Shown here piece after piece: positions 12,536 to 27,180 of a stretch of DNA of 64,000 bases. The notes beneath the pieces were generated by a model, which searched no databases, was not told the DNA's origin, and saw nothing but the letters and a program-made list of their open reading frames with translations. The position numbers were made by a program, and so were the translations under genes. The stretch spans positions 15,258,082 through 15,322,081 of the forward strand of contig CM067346.1 in NCBI GenBank assembly GCA_034190875.2, in the 5' to 3' direction. Every line of letters begins with the position of its first letter. Position 1 is the first letter of the stretch. The stretch comes from Urechis unicinctus (lineage: Eukaryota; Annelida; Polychaeta; Xenopneusta; Urechidae).

Positions 12536-15500
12536 CGCTATTGTCGTGCTGCATTGCGAGCCTCGTTCTCCTCTTTGATGAACATCAGAGTCGGTTGTGG
12601 AATCTGTGGTGGAGCAATTCATACATAATGGTCGACTATATTTGGCTGTAAAACAAGAAATCGTTTGTAAATTATTACAATCATCCGGTATGAAAGTCAG
12701 CGCTCAATATAGCGTTCGTCGAAGTTACGTTGACCATGAAAAATGGAAGTGGCAGGCATCCCATCGACTAATGCATAATGGCGCTATGGCGTGTGTTGCT
12801 ACAGGTTCAATTTGCTAGGCGAAAATTTCGTCCCATATCTGTAATGAGCATCGCAATTCGGAACAATTTAATTAGTTTTTTTTAAGAAGGGAAGAGAAAG
12901 GTAATCCGTCAGTGTGGCATGTATTATTTTTGTATTTGGTGGTTATGCGGGCACGAAAGTATAAAGTACACTAAAATCTTGAAGAATATGCTATCAATCT
13001 GCAACATATACTGATGTAAAACCGTCGAAATCAGCCTAGCAACGTGCTTAAATCCCTTTAGCAAGTATCATCCAATAATAATATGTTTGTGGTTTGACAA
13101 CTGTGTGCTACACTGAAAGAGACCTTTAGGAGAATGGGTAATTTGACAGTTTCACGAAAACAGGATTGCCTGTATTCTCGCATACAATCTTTGAAGTACG
13201 TCTTGATACAAAAGTAAGACTATCGGAATACCTAAGCAAATTTACCCGACTCATCTATTTATTTTGTGGGTAGTACTAGGACATATTGGACTACCGTCGC
13301 ACGAAAATGCGGCAACATTTGACATGCCGTTGTTTTCATGACCAAATTAAAAAAAACTGTAATTTACGCGTGCTACGCAAAATAACTCAATAACATTAGG
13401 CATATAGCACAAACTAATTATATTTCATATAACTGTGAATGAAATGTTCAAATTATCTTTCATTGGTTCAGAATGAGTAAGCCTCATGCCTGCTCTAGCG
13501 TTCTGCATAACAATGACGACATGTTCATCGAATAATTGTTATCACCTATTCTTGTACATTTATCATGTGAATATATTAACTTTATAGTCATCAAGCTTTG
13601 CATTAAATGCATGGCAAGTATGGTTCCATATATAGTTACAGGGGCCATAAAAACGACATCCAGGCCATGTAGCCTTCCTTGTATTAAATTGCCTCTTCAT
13701 TTAGTGAACAACCACCTCTACCTCGTGTTATGTCACTCTTAATTAGAGCCTCCCGTGTGATACGCAAATGCGAACGCAAATGCAAACAGCCGGTTATTTG
13801 CTACTTTTATGAGGAGGATTATTAGTTATGAACAGACGTACAAATCACCCCTCATATCAGAACTGGCAATGTACAACGAATATTGCCGAACATCCAGGTA
13901 TGGGTGATTAGCGCGGATGTTAAAGAGACTGTTCAGCCCCATAAAAGGCAATCAGGGATCATCTCGTTATTGCATTACTACGATTAACGCAGACGTAAGT
14001 AATAACATCATCTAATTTGTGCCGCAAAGTTTTCATGATGGAAATTACGTTGATAAGTTTTTAACATTATCATTTGACTGGAAATATTCATGATCTTCTT
14101 TTGGAAATCTGTTTTATTCAGTTATGTCGTTCCATCGATAACGATGCCTCCCTAAAACCATGAACCACACGAATGTTAGCTGTAAATCATAACGCGCTCT
14201 GAATTTTCCTCGCTATCGATGTGTATTCTTCCGCTTTAGTTAAATAATTTAAATTTCATAAAATCTTCACTCATTTAAGATGTGGGCATAATTGTGCACA
14301 TATTAGACCGACAAGCAGGAAGGGTAATGTCCGACAACATAAATCGCGACAGTCGAAGTAAGCATCGTTTTTCTGAGACCACAGCGTAGCGACTGAAAGT
14401 CTGAAAACTTAACATTTTTGGTTTCCAAGGTGCGGTTGCCAAGCAGCTTGCTAGGCAACCTCGTTCCTAATATGGGGCTGAACAGTGTCTTTAAGACTAG
14501 AATGTTACGTACTACGTTGCTAGCATAGCGAATAACCCTCAATGCGTAGATATGTACGGAAGAAGACATTCCTCTTTACAAGAACACAACCAGTCGCAAA
14601 TCATCCTATTGGCGTAGTGTCTAAGTGGCATTATTCACTTGTAAATGATGAACAATTGTTCCCGCATCTGCAAAACACACTTAACAATGCCCAAAATAAT
14701 GTTCGTGCCGCAACAACAGGAGTAGTTGGACCAATTTGTTAAATTTTATTATCGCGTTAATACTATTCGGTACCTTCTTCTCAGTATTACACAGAATCAA
14801 GATTTTAAAAGTAAGCCTCCATTATTTTTGCAACCGCAGCAAACTCAGCGATCCACTGCATTATGTCACAAACGTAATATTACACAGTTTTACATAGTGC
14901 ATTGTATAATTTGCGCGCACTTGCGTCAAGATTTAAAAAACTTCAGCTACGGGAACACATATGGTTGTTTTTTTACCGTACCGGAAAACTAAGCTTTGCC
15001 AATCTGTTTCACGCTTTCAGCAAGATATTATTATTGCTACAAAGCAGGATAGTGAGCATACTAAACGCTGCTAACAATTAGGTGGATGGAATGGTTGCTG
15101 TCTGGAATAATATTGTACTCAAATTATATCAATTATTGAACCTTTGGCTCACAGCTTCGCTTGGTGTTTGGATTATATGAAAATAAGGGGTTAAATTAAT
15201 TTAATACCCATATACATCAGATATATCATTGAAATAATAACCCGTTAATTTCATTTATTGTCCAATAAGTTGATATTGCCGCAATGTATTTCAATCATCA
15301 TCAAACAAGCTGTCAATGATGGCACGGCACGTGTTCAGCACATTCAAAACCATCTCATGCTTTTAATGGCTATGGATAAAAGTATATATCAACAGCAAAC
15401 CAGCTATAGTCCGATTCTACAAGCCTTATTGCCAGACCATTTGAAACAATATGATACAATAGAAGATGACGAGCACTAACTATGTCTCACTGGATGATTA

Positions 15501-17509
15501 AGTCTACACCCAAATTAAATTTTCTTAATCAATATCCAATGCAATCTACAAAGAAAAAAGAACACGAATCGACGGCGCTATATATTGCCTTAGGTTGCTT
15601 ATCTATTCAACTTAACGTACTATGCCTCCTTAATCCACCCTAAATTATAAGACTATTGTGATCGGTTGCATCTCTAATGATCATTTCAAAATATATTGCT
15701 CTCTAAACTGCGTTGCGAAGCTGCCATTGCAACGTAATCGCAATTCTTAATTCATAACCCGCTCATTGCTCGATAAGAATTACACTGCATGGGCAGATGA
15801 AATCTTTCTACGATATAATTATATTAAAAAGCTACTTGGTAGTACGGATGGCTTGGGGATAATTGTCTGATGATGCATTATGATTATCATTTGTCTTGGT
15901 TGGTCGGGTTTGTCTTTCTTGTTCTGGCAGTATATTCAAAGCTTTATATATTGATATAATTGGACGGCTGTCAATCAATGTTCATCTATCAAGAATATAC
16001 AGCCACGTGTTTCATCTAAAGTTTGATTTGACGTAGTTGCTGATAACCAATAAGCATGCGTTATAGAATAGAAAACTACAGAGCCACTTTGCACAATATT
16101 CCAAACCATTACAGCAAATCCGGACAAATATGATCCCGTCAAGCGGAATCCACCGACATTTTAAGGCTACTGGTAGCACAAAAGCTCTTCCTTTTTTATG
16201 ATATCACGTGGCTAGTTCTTTTCTACTAACTGCATCAGTTGAAGATACAAATATCGGTTGAAGATATAAATATCGTCTAGGGCCAGCAACAAAGCACTGT
16301 AACGCGTGGCATATTGCGCCTTCGTGCTTGAGCGGATCTGTTCCATTTAGTCGTATATCCTTGAAATGCGTGCTTGTGCATTTGCCAGAGCGCCGTGGCG
16401 TAAATAATGTACTGGAGATATAATCTACTTTTTGATGCATCAGTTTTGGCATATACTAAATCCCTATCCAACCTGGCACAATCTACCATTATTTTCTCTA
16501 GCGCCAATCATCACCATCCATGTAAAACAAGCGAACAGTGCAAATATCTTCTCACGCATCATGCCAACAAATAATCATATAATTATGACATATTGCTCAT
16601 TGTATCAAAACCAAAACATGACAGACATGGAACGAGTCAGGATCCCATCGTTTAAGATAAACACTAATTGAACATCAACTTTTAGAACATGCAAGTTACG
16701 CTTCTGTCCCAATACTAACATCATTGATATTAACAAACGGCAATTACAAACTAATAAGACGAAAATGCCAACTGCACACCACGGCATAGCGATGTATCGA
16801 AGCTCAGCGAAGAAGGATACTACTCGCCGTGCGACAGCAAGGTCACTAATTGTGGTAATAGTGGGAAAATTGCTGCTTGAATATTTTACGTTGTTTTCGT
16901 TAGCGTTTATATTCATCCACATCGACTCCCTGTCATAATATAAGCTATTTCGATGTCATTATTTTCTTGAACATTTGCTTTCTACTCTTGCTGTATATAA
17001 AACCCCATTAGTATAACTAATTATGTAATCAAGATTTGTGGGCGCGATTTCAAGACAAGAATATAATGGTCTTAAAACAACCAGCCTTACGGCCTAAGCA
17101 ACTCAGCTGGTTAGCATTGACGTAGTATAATTAAGTGCTAAAACGTAAAATAATGGTCGAGCATTATCACCATACATCATCGGTAATTATAGTCAGTGTT
17201 TTGTTGACCCAAGTTTGTGTGGTCCTATTATCAAGAGTTCTAGTTCATCGATGACAAGAACGGTGCTGGGCTTTTTTAATGAAGCTTTAGCTTGGCCAAT
17301 TTTATGTTAAGGACTAGCTAACTAACGAAACGTGTTGTTGGTTTCATATTAAACCATGCTCCAAGCGCGCATTTTCACAAACATTTGACTCGGAGGCAAA
17401 CTAACAAAAACATCGTGAATCATGATCCACAGGTGTTATTAAGCATAAAGTATGCATATCGTTTATTGAAATTATAGCTTTAGCAGCCAAAATGTTTCGT
17501 GATAAGCAG

Positions 17510-17523
17510 TGCTCTCGAGAGCA
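17510..17523. repeat. 14-base perfect palindrome
   Basis: TGCTCTCGAGAGCA is its own reverse complement. It is kept at 25,091-25,104 in the second copy. No function is inferred. Confidence 0.8.
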
Positions 17524-18297
17524 TCAGTTCCCTATGCAGGGACCCATGACAGTATCGACTGCCAAATAGCCTGTCGGTCCCATTGGATCCGCGGTCAAAA
17601 TGTGTCGGCGCTTATAGGTCTTTTCTATTGTTCATTGCATTAATGTCTGCTCATGGCACTACCATTAAAACAGAGTGAGTGCTGCAACCGGTGTGTGATT
17701 GATTAATTGCGGGCAGTTATATGAGCTATTTCCTTTTTACCGTAACATAGATATAAAAGTATGTCACATGAGCGGCTTCATAACATTGGTACTATGCAAC
17801 CTACGCGAGTATTAGGATATAAAACATCTAGGGCATAATACTGGTTTGCAAAGATATTGTCATTTCTGAAAATAATGGTTGTGTAGAATATGATTGAAGT
17901 GTCAGCGTCAGAAGAAATGTGAAAAAAACATAGCTTGTTCGTTTGGATGCGAAGAGGATCAGCTGACAGGCGTCAAATTTAAGCAGAATATCTAACAAAA
18001 GTACCCTACCTTAGAAATTGAAATTGAACAAAACACATTTATATCACTGATAGCTGTGAACAATTAGCTCGTATATCACTTGTGTTTGTTATCAACCATC
18101 CAAATTTATTCTAACGATTTGTTGATCAATCAAATTACTCTGTAGTTGATTATTGGGGTAATGAGAAAACAAATAGATAACTATTCAAGATGATCAACGC
18201 ACCCGACTGTTAGTTAGCCGCATGTAAGGTTTATTATGCCTGTGTAAATGAGAACAAAAAAAATCAGTTTCTTCATACTTAGCCATTATTCTTTATT

Positions 18298-18504
18298 TAA
18301 AGAACTCCGAAATCATTTTTGGCGTCTAATTCTTGCAGCAACAATCTAGTGTCAATGCAAGTAAATATAGAACGTCATTGTTTCATATTAATAAAATCTA
18401 CCACAGACATATTCTTTCGACAAAGTTTATATCACTTTGATGTGTACATCTCTTTAAGCATAATATTTTGATGACAAAACAACAAATATTACTTAAACCC
18501 GTTC
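18298..18504. other. 207-base spacer between the tandem copies
   Basis: This AT-rich stretch is the only sequence between the end of copy 1 and the start of copy 2. It does not match the DNA just left of 10,937 or right of 25,876 by eye. It is unlike a simple head-to-tail junction and could be filler, a remnant of a larger unit, or an assembly join. Confidence 0.6.
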
Positions 18505-21500
18505 GTACAACGCGGTATGTTACTGTGCAATATAAAATATTCGCTTAAGATATAAATTCCATTAACATACAGACCTCAAATTGCTTTTGTTCGATTGACC
18601 ATGAAAATCTATTTGTCCTGCCGCACAATAAATCACTAATAAGCTGATTACAATCATTTCACCACCTCCTAAGTTTAAGTTAAAACGTAGTAATTAGTTG
18701 CTGTAAACATGCGTTGGTAAAAGCACCTTTTGTTAGATCATTGAATTGAAAGCATTTATTAACCATTCATAAGTTCATTTGATTGTTGAAAGATGAAAGG
18801 GCGAGAAACTAGTTTTACAAAGTTCGAATGTAATTTGCATCAGATTAGTTCGGCTGGGCAAAGGTAACCCCCGACTTGATGATTACAAATATCAAACGTT
18901 ATTTATAAAAATTGTGCCAGTACCGAAAGTTAAAAAAAGATCGAGTAAGTGCTGTACAGACCACCTCACTCTAAATCACACGTGTATGTACATCAATTAA
19001 GTAAATGAGTGAGGAGTCCTGGAAGTGAACTCCTTAAATAGTATTTCCAATAGGCACAGGTCCAGCTATCGTTCATCATCAATTCGCACATGGATCGCTC
19101 GACACGAATCTCCAGTTTTGGAAATAATTGCCCCTAACAACGGACGCAATGGTCATTCATTAACCACCCAGGGTTGTCGACATCCCAAAGAAGACACCTA
19201 TAATCTATCTTTCTAATTACTTTGACAAGGCATCAGTAGGCTTACTTTAGGCTACACTAACAAGAAGAAGCGTGATATGGTTCTTTGTGTATTCTATGCG
19301 TAACCGAAATACACAAAACACTAAGTATCAATATCCACAGCACTAAGTATCAATATTCATCTGGTGACAATAGAGCAAGTCAAAATGTGGCCGTTTTTGT
19401 AACTACCGCTACACATTAAAAACTACCTCGTCTTGTGTAGGCTTAGTCCGGTACATGATGGGTAGTAAGGGCACGAAGACGGTTTGATTTCACATATATC
19501 TACAGCGATTTGAAAGTGTAATTGCAACACCTAGATTGTTTATTGTAAACAAAGCCTGACAAGTGACTCATAAAGTATGATCAATATAACTTCTTAGAGG
19601 CAGTTGAAGCTGTCAATAATAATCCGAATACAAGGTTTGCCTTTTCAAACCCCAATCTTTAACGTTTTTAGTTTCGCCAATGTCTAACATGTTGATATGT
19701 GCGTCGTGTAGTTCCACTAAATTTTATATGTAGAAAACGTTTATATATACCTAAGCGTTCGCAATTTGTGCTTTACCAAGTGTTCCAAATTTTTTGGGCT
19801 GGCTAGGGATGTAAAGACGACAGGCGAATAATTTGCTAGCCGGTAATGAACTTACAATTACCGAATAGCGACTATAGCCAATATGATCCCTGCATTAATG
19901 CCGAATCGAGAATAAACAGATGCTTATTATGCCTGTTAGCGTTAGCACATGTTATTACATGCAGCATCCAGCAAACCTGCACCATACTTAATAATACGAC
20001 AAGCATGACAAGTTACCTGACAAAAGCCTTTCATGCGTTGTGTTTGGCTCTGAAAGCAATAGAAAAAACTATTTTCGGCCCACATTGAAAACATTGCTGT
20101 TTGACGCTATTGTCGTGCTGCATTGCGAGCCTCGTTCTCCTCTTTGATGAACATCAGAGTCGGTTGTGGAATCTGTGGTGGAGCAATTCATACATAATGG
20201 TCGACTATATTTGGCTGTAAAACAAGAAATCGTTTGTAAATTATTACAATCATCCGGTATGAAAGTCAGCGCTCAATATAGCGTTCGTCGAAGTTACGTT
20301 GACCATGAAAAATGGAAGTGGCAGGCATCCCATCGACTAATGCATAATGGCGCTATGGCGTGTTGCTACAGGTTCAATTTGCTAGGCGAAAATTTCGTCC
20401 CATATCTGTAATGAGCATCGCAATTCGGAACAATTTAATTAGTTTTTTAAGAAGGGAAGAGAAAGGTAATCCGTCAGTGTGGCATGTATTATTTTTGTAT
20501 TTGGTGGTTATGCGGGCACGAAAGTATAAAGTACACTAAAATCTTGAAGAATATGCTATCAATCTGCAACATATACTGATGTAAAACCGTCGAAATCAGC
20601 CTAGCAACGTGCTTAAATCCCTTTAGCAAGTATCATCCAATAATAATATGTTTGTGGTTTGACAACTGTGTGCTACACTGAAAGAGACCTTTAGGAGAAT
20701 GGGTAATTTGACAGTTTCACGAAAACAGGATTGCCTGTATTCTCGCATACAATCTTTGAAGTACGTCTTGATACAAAAGTAAGACTATCGGAATACCTAA
20801 GCAAATTTACCCGACTCATCTATTTATTTTGTAGGTAGTACTAGGACATATTGGACTACCGTCGCACGAAAATGCGGCAACATTTGACATGCCGTTGTTT
20901 TCATGACCAAATTAAAAAAAACTGTAATTTACGCGTGCTACGCAAAATAACTCAATAACATTAGGCATATAGCACAAACTAATTATATTTCATATAACTG
21001 TGAATGAAATGTTCAAATTATCTTTCATTGGTTCAGAATGAGTAAGCCTCATGCCTGCTCTAGCGTTCTGCATAACAATGACGACATGTTCATCGAATAA
21101 TTGTTATCACCTATTCTTGTACATTTATCATGTGAATATATTAACTTTATAGTCATCAAGCTTTGCATTAAATGCATGGCAAGTATGGTTCCATATATAG
21201 TTACAGGGGCCATAAAAACGACATCCAGGCCATGTAGCCTTCCTTGTATTAAATCGCCTCTTCATTTAGTGAACAACCACCTCTACCTCGTGTTATGTCA
21301 CTCTTTATAAGAGCCTCCCGTGTGATACGCAAATGCGAACGCAAATGCAAACAGCCGGTTATTTGCTACTTTTATGAGGAGGATTATTAGTTATGAACAG
21401 ACGTACAAATCACCCCTCATATCAGAACTGGCAATGTACAACGAATATTGCCGAACATCCAGGTATGGGTGATTAGCGCGGATGTTAAAGAGACTGTTCA

Positions 21501-24500
21501 GCCCCATAAAAGTCAATCAGGGATCATCTCGTTATTGCATTACTACGATTAACGCAGACGTAAGTAATAACATCATCTAATTTGTGCCGCAAAGTTTTCA
21601 TGATGGAAATTACGTTGATAAGTTTTTAACATTATCATTTGACTGGAAATATTCATGATCTTCTTTGGAAATCTGTTTTATTCAGTTATGTCGTTCCATC
21701 GACAACGATGCCTCCCTAAAACCATGAACCACACGAATGTTAGCTGTAAATCATAACGCGCTCTGAATTTTCCTCGCTATCGATGTGTATTCTTCCGCTT
21801 TAGTTAAATAATTTAAATTTCATAAAATCTTCACTCATTTAAGATGTGGGCATCATTGTGCACATATTAGACCGACAAGCAGGAAGGGTTATGTCCGACA
21901 ACATAAATCGCGACAGTCGAAGTAAGCATCGTTTTTCTGAGACCACAGCGTAGCGACTGAAAGTCTGAAAACTTAACATTTTTGGTTTCCAAGGTGCGGT
22001 TGCCAAGCAGCTTGCTAGGCAACCTCGTTCCTAATATGGGGCTGAACAGTGTCTTTAAGACTAGAATGTTACGTACTACGTTGCTAGCATAGCGAATAAC
22101 CCTCAATGCGTAGATATGTACGGAAGAAGACATTCCTCTTTACAAGAACACAACCAGTCGCAAATCATCCTATTGGCGTAGTGTCTAAGTGGCATTATTC
22201 ACTTGTAAATGATGAACAATTGTTCCCGCATCTGCAAAACACACTTAACAATGCCCAAAATAATGTTCGTGCCGCAACAACAGGAGTAGTTGGACCAATT
22301 TGTTAAATTTTATTATCGCGTTAATACTATTCGGTACCTTCTTCTCAGTATTACACAGAATCAAGATTTTAAAGTAAGCCTCCATTATTTTTGCAACCGC
22401 AGCAAACTCAGCGATCCACTGCATTATGTCACAAACGTAATATTACACAGTTTTACATAGTGCATTGTATAATTTGCGCGCACTTGCGTCAAGATTTAAA
22501 AAACTTCAGCTACGGGAACACATATGGTTGTTTTTTTATCGTACCGGAAAACTAAGCTTTGCCAATCTGTTTCACGCTTTCAGCAAGATATTATTATTGC
22601 TACAAAGCAGGATAGTGAGCATACTAAACGCTGCTAACAATTAGGTGGATGGAATGGTTGCTGTCTGGAATAATATTGTACTCAAATTATATCAATTATT
22701 GAACCTTTGGCTCACAGCTTCGCTTGGTTTTTGGATTATATGAAAATAAGGGGTTAAATTAATTTTATACCCATATACATCAGACATATCATTGAAATAA
22801 TAACCCGTTAATTTCATTTATTGTCCAATAAGTTGATATTGCCGCAATGCATTTCAATCATCATCAAACAAGCTGTCAATGATGGCACAGCACGTGTTCA
22901 GCACATTCAAAACCATCTCATGCTTTTAATGGCTATGGATAAAAGTAGTACATCAACAGCAAACCAGCTATAGTCCGATTCTACAAGCCTTATTGCCAGA
23001 CCATTTGAAACAATATGATACAATAGAAGATGACGAGCACTAACTATGTCTCACTGGATGATTAAGTCTACACCCAAATTAAATTTTCTTAATCAATATC
23101 CAATGCAATCTACAAAGAAAAAAGAACACGAATCGACGGCGCTATATATTGCCTTAGGTTGCTTATCTATTCAACTTAACGTACTATGCCTCCTTAATCC
23201 ACCCTAAATTATAAGACTATTGTGATCGGTTGCATCTCTAATGATCATTTCAAAATATATTGCTCTCTAAACTGCGTTGCGAAGCTGCCATTGCAACGTA
23301 ATCGCAATTCTTAATTCATAACCGCTCATTGCTCGATAAGAATTACACTGCATGGGCAGATGAAATCTTTCTACGATATAATTATATTAAAAAGCTACTT
23401 GGTAGTACGGATGGCTTGGGGATAATTGTCTGATGATGCATTATGATTATCATTTGTCTTGGTTGGTCGGGTTTGTCTTTCTTGTTCTGGCAGTATATTC
23501 AAAGCTTTATATATTGATATAATTGGACGGCTGTCAATCAATGTACATCTATCAAGAATATACAGCCACGTGTTTCATCTAAAGTTTGATTTGACGTAGT
23601 TGCTGATAACCAATAAGCATGCGTTATAGAATAGAAAACTACAGAGCCACTTTGTACAATATTCCAAACCATTACAGCAAATCCGGACAAATATGATCCC
23701 GTCAAGCGGAATCCACTGACATTTTAAGGCTACTGGTAGCACAAAAGCTCTTCCTTTTTTATGATATCACGTGGCTAGTTCTTTTCTACTAACTGCATCA
23801 GTTGAAGATACAAATATCGGTTAAAGATATAAATATCGTCTATGGCCAGCAACAAAGCACTGTAATGCGTGGCATATTGCGCCTTCGTGCTTGAGCGGAT
23901 CCGTTCCATTTAGTCGTATATCCATGAAATGCGTGCTTGTGCATTTGCCAGAGCGCCGTGGTGCATATAAAGTACTGGAAATATAATCTACTTTTTGATG
24001 CATCAGTTTTGGCATATACTAAATCCCTATCCAACCTGGCACAATCTACCATTATTTTCTCTAGCGCCAATCATCACCATCCATGTAAAACAAGCGAACA
24101 GTGCAAATATCTTCTCACGCATCATGCCAACAAATAATCATATAATTATGACATATTGTTCATTGTATCAAAACCAAAACATGACAGACCAATCGCCATG
24201 GAACGAGTCAGGATCCCATCGTTTAAGATAAACACTAATTGAACATCAATTTTTAGAACATGCAAGTTACGCTTCTGTCCCAATACTAACATCATTGATA
24301 TTAACAAACGGCAATTACAAACTAATAAGACGAAAATGCCAACTGCACACCACGGCATAGCGATGTATCGAAGCTTAGCGAAGAAGGATACTATTCGCCG
24401 TGCGACAGCAAGGTCACTAATTGTGGTAATAGTGGGAAAATTGCTGCTTGAATATTTTACGTTGATTTCGTTAGCGTTTATATTCATCCACATCGACTCC

Positions 24501-25876
24501 CTGTCATAAGATTAGCTATTTCGATGTCATTATTTTCTTGAACATTTGCTTTCTACTCCTGCTGTATATAAAACCCCATTAGTATAACTAATTATGTAAT
24601 CAAGATTTGTGGGCGCGATTTCAAGACAAGAATATAATGGTCTTAAAACAACCAGCCTTACGGCCTAAGCAACTCAGCTGGTTAGCATTGACGTAGTATA
24701 ATTAAGTGCTAAAACGTAAAATAATGGTCGAGCATTATCACCATACATCATCGGTAATTATAGTCAGTGTTTTGTTGACCCAAGTTTGTGTGGTCCTAAT
24801 ATCAAGAGTTCTAGTTCATCGATGACAAGAACGGTGCTGGGCTTTTTTAATGAAGCTTTAGCTTGGCCAATTTTATGTTAAGGACTAGTACAAGAGCGCT
24901 AACTAACGAAACGTGTTGTTGGTTTCATATTAAACCATGCTCCAAGCGCGCATTGTCACAAACATTTGACTCGGAGGCAAACTAACAAAAACATCGTGAA
25001 TCATGATCCACAGGTGTTATTAAGCATAAAGTATGCATATCGTTTATTGAAATTATAGCTTTAGCAGCCAAAATGTTTCGTGATAAGCAGTGCTCTCGAG
25101 AGCATCAGTTCCCTATGCAGGGACCCATGACAGTATCGACTGCCAAATAGCCTGTCGGTCTCATTGGATCCGCGGTCAAAATGTGTCGGCGCTTATAGGT
25201 CTTTTCTATTGTTCATTGCATTAATGTCTGCTCATGGCACTACCATTAAAACAGAGTGAGTGCTGCAACCGGTGTGTGATTGATTAATTGCGGGCAGTTA
25301 TATGAGCTATTTCCTTTATACCGTAACATAGATATAAAAGTATGTCACATGAGCGGCTTCATAACATTGGTACTAAGTAACCTACGCGAGTATTAGGATA
25401 TAAAACATCTAGGGCATAATACTGGTTTGCAAAGATATTGTCATTTCTGAAAATAATGGTTGTGTAGAATATGATTGAAGTGTCAGCGTCAGAAGAAATG
25501 TGAAAAAAACATAGCTGGTTCGTTTGGATGCGAAGAGGATCAGCTGACAGGCGTCAAATTTAAGCAGAATATCTAACAAAAGTACCCTACCTTAGAAATT
25601 GAAATTGAACAAAACACATTTATATCACTGATAGCTGTGAACAATTAGCTCGTATATCACTTGTGTTTGTTATCAACCATCCAAATTAATTCTAACGGTT
25701 TGTTGATCAATCAAATTACTCTGTAGTTGATTATTGGGGTAATGATCAACAAATAGATAACTATTCAAGATGATCAACGCACCCGACTGTTAGTTAGCCG
25801 CATGTAAGGTTTATTATGCGTGTGTAAATGAGAACAACAAAATCATTTTCTTCATACTTAGCCATTATTCTTTATT
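18505..25876 (+). repeat. Copy 2 of the 7.4-kb tandem duplication
   Basis: Near-identical to 10,937-18,297. Differences seen include an extra 8 bases near 24,188-24,195, about 10 extra bases near 24,888, loss of bases in homopolymers near 20,445, and a change near 22,948 that breaks the frame open at 15,258-15,479 in copy 1. After 25,876 (CTTTATT then CATTGTCCC) the match to copy 1 ends. The level of divergence is compatible with a recent duplication or with two alleles wrongly placed in tandem by the assembler. Confidence 0.95.
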
Positions 25877-27180
25877 CATTGTCCCATAAGCTTGTTATAT
25901 GCCGTTCTGCAATGTACGTTGACATGGTAGCCATCCAGACAATACCTAGCTTATATTTCTCCCTCACCACATCAACTCAGCAAAGTCGGAAATAAACAAT
26001 GCGACAGACCAACGTTAATCTACAATAAGCGGTCGGAATTAATTAAGCGGCAATGTAAGAGCAGTTGCAATTGGCCTTTTGCAAGATCCCAAGAGGCTGT
26101 CAAACTATGAATGCACATAAAGAATACGCACATTGAACTAGTTGTAACCTGCTAAAGATTCAAGGTCTTGTTTAGTCAATATATTAGTGTTCAACCCGTT
26201 GGTCGATGTTGACGGAGGATAAGCAGTGCCATCGCGCTGTGGGTTATGCGCCATTAACACAAGATCACTCTTATATGTCGCATGTGTACCTTTACGCTAG
26301 TGCGTTGATATTTACAAAGCATAAACTCATGAAAGAAAGTTATACCGGAGGTTATCTCGGTGGATAACGCATTGAGTGTTGATGACATAAATTTACATGG
26401 CTGTGCCGTCCAAGCCTGTAATTAAATTATCTGGCATAATCAAGGCTTAAGCACATAACATGTCATTTTCACCATGTTGCTATGCATGACCTTAGTCAGC
26501 AATTATTGATTTAATGTTTCGCGCAAGCTAAATATTTACAATGGCGCTTAGCAACCATATAATTAATTCACATGCATATCCTTTTTTGTCACTAGCATCT
26601 TAATTCAGGCGCAAAAGAAACGGTTCTCACCGAAATAAATCCATGCTCTGAGTTAAGTATAACACACAATCATAGTCGGAGCAAACACTACACATATACA
26701 TTCTAATATATGTCATAACGTGAATACTCTCTAAACTTGCGCAAGCAACATGCAGAAGGCAATATTAAATGTTACATCGAACATGACAAGAAAGCCACAA
26801 TTATAATTACATTACCTGTCGTGTATTAGTAACATATGTCTTCAAAAATGAAACCTAAGTGATCATTAAAGGAAGAACGATGAACTTTTGACTGATGTAC
26901 AGGTAATTTATTCCAGAGGGGCCTATTAAGGCAATTGAGCGTTTGAACCGCACGGTTCGCGGAAATGGAACAATAAAAGTTACATAATCATGCAGTCTTG
27001 TAGCGAACTGTCACATATCACGCAGTTAAACATAATCTTTTATACTGAACATTAATTTAATGATTGACATTCTTAGACGTTATCTTACTAGTACAATATA
27101 AGCATCATTATGGAATTCAAGCATAGATGCATAACTGTCCCTTATAAGAGCAATTCTAAGCCCCAGATTTTGTAAACATT
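25877..27180. other. No gene recognised
   Basis: AT-rich sequence after the end of duplication copy 2. The stretch near 26,770-26,830 (ACATGACAAG then ATTACCTGTCGTG) weakly resembles segment h as seen near 31,670. Nothing else can be supported. Confidence 0.45.

Larger units (their letters stand above)
10937..18297 (+). repeat. Copy 1 of a near-identical 7.4-kb tandem duplication
   Basis: From GTACAACGCGGTATG at 10,937 to CCATTATTCTTTATT at 18,297 the sequence repeats at 18,505-25,876 with a starting offset of 7,568. In the first roughly 720 bases I counted seven substitutions and no indels; elsewhere there are small indels in homopolymers and two of about 8-10 bases. The unit contains segment n (about 11,440-11,690, diverged match at 34,920-35,170) and segment h (about 12,330-12,535, matches at 36,100, 43,970 and 56,400), so the duplicated piece belongs to the older unit family. 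No domain is recognised in its short frames. A 73-codon frame at 15,258-15,479 is broken in copy 2. Confidence 0.95.

Noticed and set aside
14542..14742. 66-codon frame identical in both duplication copies
   Set aside because: The copies are nearly identical throughout, so conservation is not informative; no motif was seen.
15258..15479. 73-codon frame in duplication copy 1
   Set aside because: It is frameshifted in copy 2 and has no recognised motif. Identity between the copies is too high to act as evidence for coding.
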